A program made the translations under genes and the position numbers. The notes under the pieces are model-generated. The model saw nothing but the letters and a program-made list of their open reading frames with translations. It searched no databases and was not told where the DNA came from. Shown here piece after piece: positions 60,058 to 64,000 of a stretch of 64,000 nt of DNA (the first letter of the stretch is position 1; each line of letters starts with the position of its first letter). Source of the DNA: Nitrosomonas sp. sh817 (GTDB lineage: Bacteria; Pseudomonadota; Gammaproteobacteria; Burkholderiales; Nitrosomonadaceae); assembly GCF_030908545.1 (NCBI RefSeq), contig NZ_CP133083.1:2737691-2801690 (forward strand). The letters run 5' to 3'.

Positions 60058-62144
60058 CACTCAAGAACTCGCAAGTGATTCGTACCGCAGCAGACTTACG
60101 CTCGGAAATTGAACGTCACATCCCGCGGATTAAAGCCGTCTCGATTGATATTTTTAATACCGTGCTGGAACGAGACGCCGTTACGATCGAAGACTGCCAA
60201 AAAATGCTGGCTCGGCGGATCGTCCGCACGATGTTCGATCGTTTCGGCATTGCCTGCACCGTTCAGAACTTGCAGCAATTAATCAAAACCATAGAAAATG
60301 CGCTGAGAAACAATCCAGCAAACACGCCCGGCGATACCCCCTACCGGTTCGCAGACTTTGCGGAAGCGTTGGCGCGCGCTCTAATCAAAAACAATACCGT
60401 TGACTCAGCCACATTAACCGGCAGGATCATTGCGCACATGCGCGCGGTTGAAACGGAAGTTTTGCTGGTCAAAACCGGCACGGCGTCTATATTGGAGTGG
60501 CTAACTCATCAAAATCTTCGCATTATCGCAATATCCGATAGGGTCATCGATCCGGCGCATTTCCAAAGCTTTCTGGAAGATAAAGGACTTATCGCGCATG
60601 CCGGACGCATTTATGTTTATCCGGAATGCAATGCTGCAATACCGCGCAAACAATTTTTCGAATCCCTGTTGCAACAGGAAGGCTTACACCCGCATGAAGT
60701 CATTCACATCGATAGCGATCAGCGATTCAATCAGCGGCCATTGACGGAATTAGGCATCACTACTATTCTATTTGACGACGCTGCAGATAACAGGCAAACG
60801 CAAACCGCGCATTGGTATCATCAGCTTGCTCAAAAAAACGCCTTTTGGCGCGGCCGTCATTTATTGCAGCTCATCCGTCCGGCAGCAGCCCGATCCTTTC
60901 ACTATAACTACGGCTATGAAATATTAGGCCCGATATATGCAACATTTATCCTTGGCGTTATCGAAGCAGTAAAAAAGCACCATATCAAGCAAGTGTTCTT
61001 CCTCGCCAGGGAAGGCGAATTGTTCATGAAGCTATTCAATATGCTTTGCCCGGATTGCTTCGAACCGGATCAGATACCATCCGCGCATTATCTGTTTGTA
61101 TCCCGTCGATCGACTGCTTCCGCAGCAGCGCACCGCGGATTGAGTCATGAAATTGCCATCACGCCGTTGTTCAATCCCAAACAACAAGGCTGGTACTCGA
61201 TTTTTCAAGCATTTGATTTACCGCCTGAAGCATTTTCCGCAATTTGCCGGAATCACGGCTATCCCGAAATCCGGCAGCCTATTGCCGATTGGGAGTCGGT
61301 TCAATTTAGGGAAATGCTGAACGATCCCGATTTTCAGAAGATTGCTCAGCAACATGCTGGAAAAAACTGGCATCTACTGCATCGCTATCTGGAACAACAG
61401 CATTTCTTCACTGAAAAACAAGTAGCGATCGTGGATATCGGCTGGAATGGCACGACCCAGAAATTCTTGCAAGAAGCTTTTGGGCAAGATGAAAATTACC
61501 CGCATGTAATGGGACTTTACTTCGGATTTATTGGCGGCAGAAAATACCAATTTGACTCTAAAAAAAATACCTTGCTGGGAATCCTGTGCGATGAACGGAA
61601 CAAAACCAGGCCGGGAGATATTTTTAGCCGGTTCGAAGAGATTTTTGAAGAAGGTGCGCGTGCGCTTCACCCCACCACGATCGGCTATCAATTCGATCAG
61701 CAAAACGATAGGATAGTACCCATTTTCAAACCGCTATCCGGTGATACTAAAAACACAGAATCGTTCACCAATCAATACATTAACGAGATTCAAACCGGGG
61801 TCCTGGATTTTACCAGCGAATTTGCGCGCGCAATTGATTTGACCGGCTATCGCCTTAATGATATCAAGCCTTTTATACTAACCTTGGCCGAAAGAGCCGT
61901 TGCATTTCCAACTACTGAAGAATGCAACCAGCTCATGCAATTGAACCATTCGGAAGATTTCGGCACGGAAAATACCATGAATTTTCAGCAAGAAAAGCTT
62001 CATGGCTGGAATGCCTTGTTGAAACCCGGCAATCTCTACCGGATGTTAAAGAGCGCCAACTGGAAATACGGCACTGTCTCATCGCTGGGTATTCCGGGTT
62101 TAAATAGTGTTTTACGGCTGTTCGATTTATTGAAATCAAAATGA
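60042..62144 (+). CDS. HAD-domain protein of polysaccharide clusters (COG5610-like), copy 2
   Basis: A 700-residue paralogue in domain plan of the copy at 57.1 kb. The HAD nucleophile motif is SIDIFNTVL (Asp36, Phe38 at +2), but the motif IV region (VIHIDSDQRFNQRPL) is more degenerate than in copy 1, so phosphatase activity is doubtful. The second domain has QVFFLAREGELFMKLF near residue 320 and AIVDIGWNGTTQKFL near 462-475. The start is GTG at 60042, 16 bases inside the preceding GT2; a GTG at 60054 is also possible. The ATG of the next gene overlaps its stop (ATGA). Confidence 0.75.
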   Translation: MAREVTLKNSQVIRTAADLRSEIERHIPRIKAVSIDIFNTVLERDAVTIEDCQKMLARRIVRTMFDRFGIACTVQNLQQLIKTIENALRNNPANTPGDTPYRFADFAEALARALIKNNTVDSATLTGRIIAHMRAVETEVLLVKTGTASILEWLTHQNLRIIAISDRVIDPAHFQSFLEDKGLIAHAGRIYVYPECNAAIPRKQFFESLLQQEGLHPHEVIHIDSDQRFNQRPLTELGITTILFDDAADNRQTQTAHWYHQLAQKNAFWRGRHLLQLIRPAAARSFHYNYGYEILGPIYATFILGVIEAVKKHHIKQVFFLAREGELFMKLFNMLCPDCFEPDQIPSAHYLFVSRRSTASAAAHRGLSHEIAITPLFNPKQQGWYSIFQAFDLPPEAFSAICRNHGYPEIRQPIADWESVQFREMLNDPDFQKIAQQHAGKNWHLLHRYLEQQHFFTEKQVAIVDIGWNGTTQKFLQEAFGQDENYPHVMGLYFGFIGGRKYQFDSKKNTLLGILCDERNKTRPGDIFSRFEEIFEEGARALHPTTIGYQFDQQNDRIVPIFKPLSGDTKNTESFTNQYINEIQTGVLDFTSEFARAIDLTGYRLNDIKPFILTLAERAVAFPTTEECNQLMQLNHSEDFGTENTMNFQQEKLHGWNALLKPGNLYRMLKSANWKYGTVSSLGIPGLNSVLRLFDLLKSK

Positions 62145-62386
62145 TAAAGAAATTGCACTTTAACAACCAATTCGATCTTAATGCTTGTACCAGCGGGCAG
62201 TTACTCAAAATTTTTTTGATCCATAAAATCTCTAACCTTGCCGCCGGCAATCAAAAAAAACACTTGCCCGTAACACCGCAATGGCGTGACTTCGTGTCAA
62301 TTCTGCTGATTCACTATGGCTATCCGGTATTCCGGTTCTTACGCCACTCACGCTCGATCATTTCCAAGCTGATGAAACGCCCATAA
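62141..62386 (+). CDS. Small protein of the glycan cluster, unknown function
   Basis: An 81-residue basic protein (MIKKLHFNNQFDLNA ... SKLMKRP) with a moderately hydrophobic stretch near residues 50-66 (FVSILLIHYGYPVFRFL). Its ATG overlaps the HAD copy 2 stop as ATGA, which supports real, coupled translation. I recognise no family and no catalytic motif; membrane association is possible. It lies between the second HAD gene and a GT2 gene. Confidence 0.6.
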   Translation: MIKKLHFNNQFDLNACTSGQLLKIFLIHKISNLAAGNQKKHLPVTPQWRDFVSILLIHYGYPVFRFLRHSRSIISKLMKRP

Positions 62387-62423
62387 ATACAATCTCCGGA
62401 AGCCATCCATAGGAACCTGTGCA

Positions 62424-63377
62424 TTGAAACCATTGTGTGAGGACATCATACCGGTTATCGTCACCTACAACCCTGACAAAGTCACGCTGATTGCCAGTAT
62501 TAGCGCATTACTCGAACAGGTTAAAATCATCGTCATCGTCGACAATGGCTCGGATAATGACGTTGGCTCATTACTGCAGCAATTGCAACTGCCACAACCC
62601 GATGCACTATGTTTTCTGGCATTGAACCAAAATTTCGGGCTTGGGAAAGCTTTTAATGCCGGTATTGCTATTGCCCGGAATATGCATGCGGCATTTGTAC
62701 TGCTGATGGATCAGGACAGCATTCCGGAACCGGATATGTTGCAAGAATTGCGTCGTATTCATACTCGATTGTCTCATCAGGAAAAACCAGTTGCCGCAGT
62801 CGGCGCGAGCTATCGAAATCAGACACATGAAGGACTGGCGCCTTTTACCCGGTTGACACAATTCGGTCTTGCAAAGATTCATTGCGAGGGCCGCACAGAT
62901 TTTGTGCAAACCGATTTTCTGATATCGTCCGGGACACTGATTTCGATCCAAGCATTGGATCAAATCGGCGGCATGGATGAAGATCTTTTTATCGATCACA
63001 TCGATACTGAGTGGTGTTTCCGTGCGCAATCCAAAGGATACAAAGTATTCGGCGCCTGTCATGCCGTCATGCGGCATGCATTGGGAGACCGCCAGGTTCG
63101 TGTCTGGTTGGGCCGGTGGCGGACCATCGCATTCCACCAGCCTTTCCGCTATTACTATATGTTCCGGAACAGTGTGCTGCTCTGGAAGCGCTCCTACATG
63201 CCCAGTGCTTGGAAACGCGCCGATAAATTCCGCACCTTGTCGGCTTTGATTTTTTTCACGATATTTTCATCCAATCGCCTTGCCAATCTTGCAATGATGT
63301 TGAAAGGCTTGTGGCACGGATTCAACAACCGCAGCGGAAAATTATTGAGCGCTTCGAAAAATTCAGATGGAAATTAA
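62424..63377 (+). CDS. Glycosyltransferase family 2, rhamnosyltransferase-like
   Basis: A 317-residue enzyme. IIPVIVTYNPDKVTLIASI, VIVDNGSDND, LNQNFGLGKAFNAGI and FVLLMDQDSIPEPDML are the typical blocks of the RfbF-like rhamnosyltransferase group, with DQDS in place of the DxD. IDHIDTEWCFRAQSKGYKV is the ExxW-like catalytic region. The start is TTG with AGGAAC upstream. dTDP-rhamnose is the likely but unproved donor. The next GT2 overlaps its end by 11 bases. Confidence 0.85.
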   Translation: MKPLCEDIIPVIVTYNPDKVTLIASISALLEQVKIIVIVDNGSDNDVGSLLQQLQLPQPDALCFLALNQNFGLGKAFNAGIAIARNMHAAFVLLMDQDSIPEPDMLQELRRIHTRLSHQEKPVAAVGASYRNQTHEGLAPFTRLTQFGLAKIHCEGRTDFVQTDFLISSGTLISIQALDQIGGMDEDLFIDHIDTEWCFRAQSKGYKVFGACHAVMRHALGDRQVRVWLGRWRTIAFHQPFRYYYMFRNSVLLWKRSYMPSAWKRADKFRTLSALIFFTIFSSNRLANLAMMLKGLWHGFNNRSGKLLSASKNSDGN

Positions 63378-64000
63378 AACACATCGCTGGCAGCCAGTAT
63401 CCATCGTCACTGTCAACTACAACGGCGGCTCGCTGCTGAATCAATGCGTGCATGCTGCGCTTGAGCAAGCACGGGAAGTGATTATTGTCGACAATGCCTC
63501 GTCTGATTCCAGTTTGACAGAACTCGAACAGCGCTTTTCCTCCAACGAGCGCTTCCAAACCATTCGCTTGCCCCATAATCGCGGTTTCGCTGCCGGTTGT
63601 AATACCGGCCTTAGCGCATCAACGCAACCTTATATTCTTTTTCTGAACCCGGATTGCATCCTGCAGGAAAATTCATTACAGCGCATGGTACAAGTACTAG
63701 AATCAGACCCGCGGATCGGCATGGTTGGCGGTTATCTTGTTAACCCCGACGGTTCCGAACAGGGCGGCGGGCGGCGGGCGATTCCTACGCCGTGGCGGGC
63801 TTTTGTACGCGCTTTCGGCTTATATCGCTTGGCAAAATACTGGCCAAAAGTGTTTTTTGATTTTCATCTGGATCAACAGCCTCTCCCCCAAGAACCTGTC
63901 GAAGTTGAGGCGATATCCGGCGCATTGATGCTGGTGCGGCGTCAAGCGATTGATGATGCAGGTTCCTGGGATGAGCAATATTTTCTGCATTGTGAAGATC
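63367..64000 (+). CDS. Glycosyltransferase family 2, WbbL-like (partial, runs off the window)
   Basis: An open frame starts at ATG 63367, inside the end of the preceding gene, and continues to the window edge (about 211 residues seen). It begins MEIKTHRWQPVSIVTVNYNGG and has EVIIVDNASSDSS, LPHNRGFAAGCNTGL, ILFLNPDCIL and VEVEAISGALMLVRRQAI, which fit the WbbL/GT2 rhamnosyltransferase-like group. The missing C-terminus prevents a firmer call. Confidence 0.88.
   Translation, partial: MEIKTHRWQPVSIVTVNYNGGSLLNQCVHAALEQAREVIIVDNASSDSSLTELEQRFSSNERFQTIRLPHNRGFAAGCNTGLSASTQPYILFLNPDCILQENSLQRMVQVLESDPRIGMVGGYLVNPDGSEQGGGRRAIPTPWRAFVRAFGLYRLAKYWPKVFFDFHLDQQPLPQEPVEVEAISGALMLVRRQAIDDAGSWDEQYFLHCED

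Noticed and set aside
49103-64000. Capsule (group 2/3) export cluster instead of O-polysaccharide
   Set aside because: No kpsC, kpsS, kpsD or kpsE homologue is visible, and Wzt has the glycan-binding extension typical of O-antigen exporters; not excluded, because the cluster continues beyond the window.

Overview
The window looks like a chromosomal segment of an ammonia-oxidising betaproteobacterium of the Nitrosomonas type. The decisive evidence is a complete amoC-amoA-amoB-amoE-amoD operon on the minus strand (about 5.5-10.0 kb) whose AmoA, AmoB and AmoC proteins carry the expected copper ligands and Nitrosomonas-like sequences. A minus-strand block of carbon-fixation and glycolytic enzymes (transketolase, GAPDH, PGK, pyruvate kinase, class II aldolase; 18.9-26.0 kb) fits an autotroph. 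Species assignment is not attempted.

Layout. 1-5.5 kb (+): end of queA, then tgt, yajC, secD, secF and a DedA membrane protein. 5.5-10.0 kb (-): amoCABED, with a hairpin between amoC and amoA, a strong terminator between amoB and amoE, and palindromes in the amoC leader. 10.3-15.1 kb (-): a lone PilG-like receiver, then a thioredoxin-like protein, an inositol-monophosphatase-family enzyme, trkA and trkH. 15.3-17.75 kb (+): rsmE, argA and a YggX-type protein. 17.8-18.7 kb (-): an AT-rich putative abortive-infection gene. 18.9-26.0 kb (-): fba, pyk, pgk, gap, tkt. 26.1-33.15 kb (-): def, fmt, rsmB, a DUF4390 protein, ntrY and an ntrX whose AAA+ domain has lost its motor motifs. 33.2-38.6 kb (+): LysM protein, dprA, smg, topB. 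39.2-44.4 kb (+): aroA, cmk, rpsA, ihfB, lapA-like, pyrF.

44.5-64 kb is the accessory part and the most interesting. A protein-lysine-methyltransferase-like enzyme and a large RTX/S-layer-like surface protein lie on the minus strand. Divergent from them starts a polysaccharide cluster running off the window end: an ABC-type O-polysaccharide exporter (Wzm/Wzt with a C-terminal glycan-binding domain), a methyltransferase-GNAT fusion, a GT4 transferase overlapping a PIG-L deacetylase, five GT2 glycosyltransferases, two large HAD-containing proteins alternating with GT2 genes, and an 81-residue unknown. Many of the genes overlap or nearly touch, which indicates one transcription unit. I propose a linked cell-surface system: a secreted S-layer-like protein, its putative lysine methylase, and the glycan that may anchor or decorate it, comparable to the Caulobacter S-layer/O-polysaccharide arrangement. 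That link is inference from gene order.

No rRNA or tRNA gene, CRISPR array, insertion sequence or prophage was recognised.
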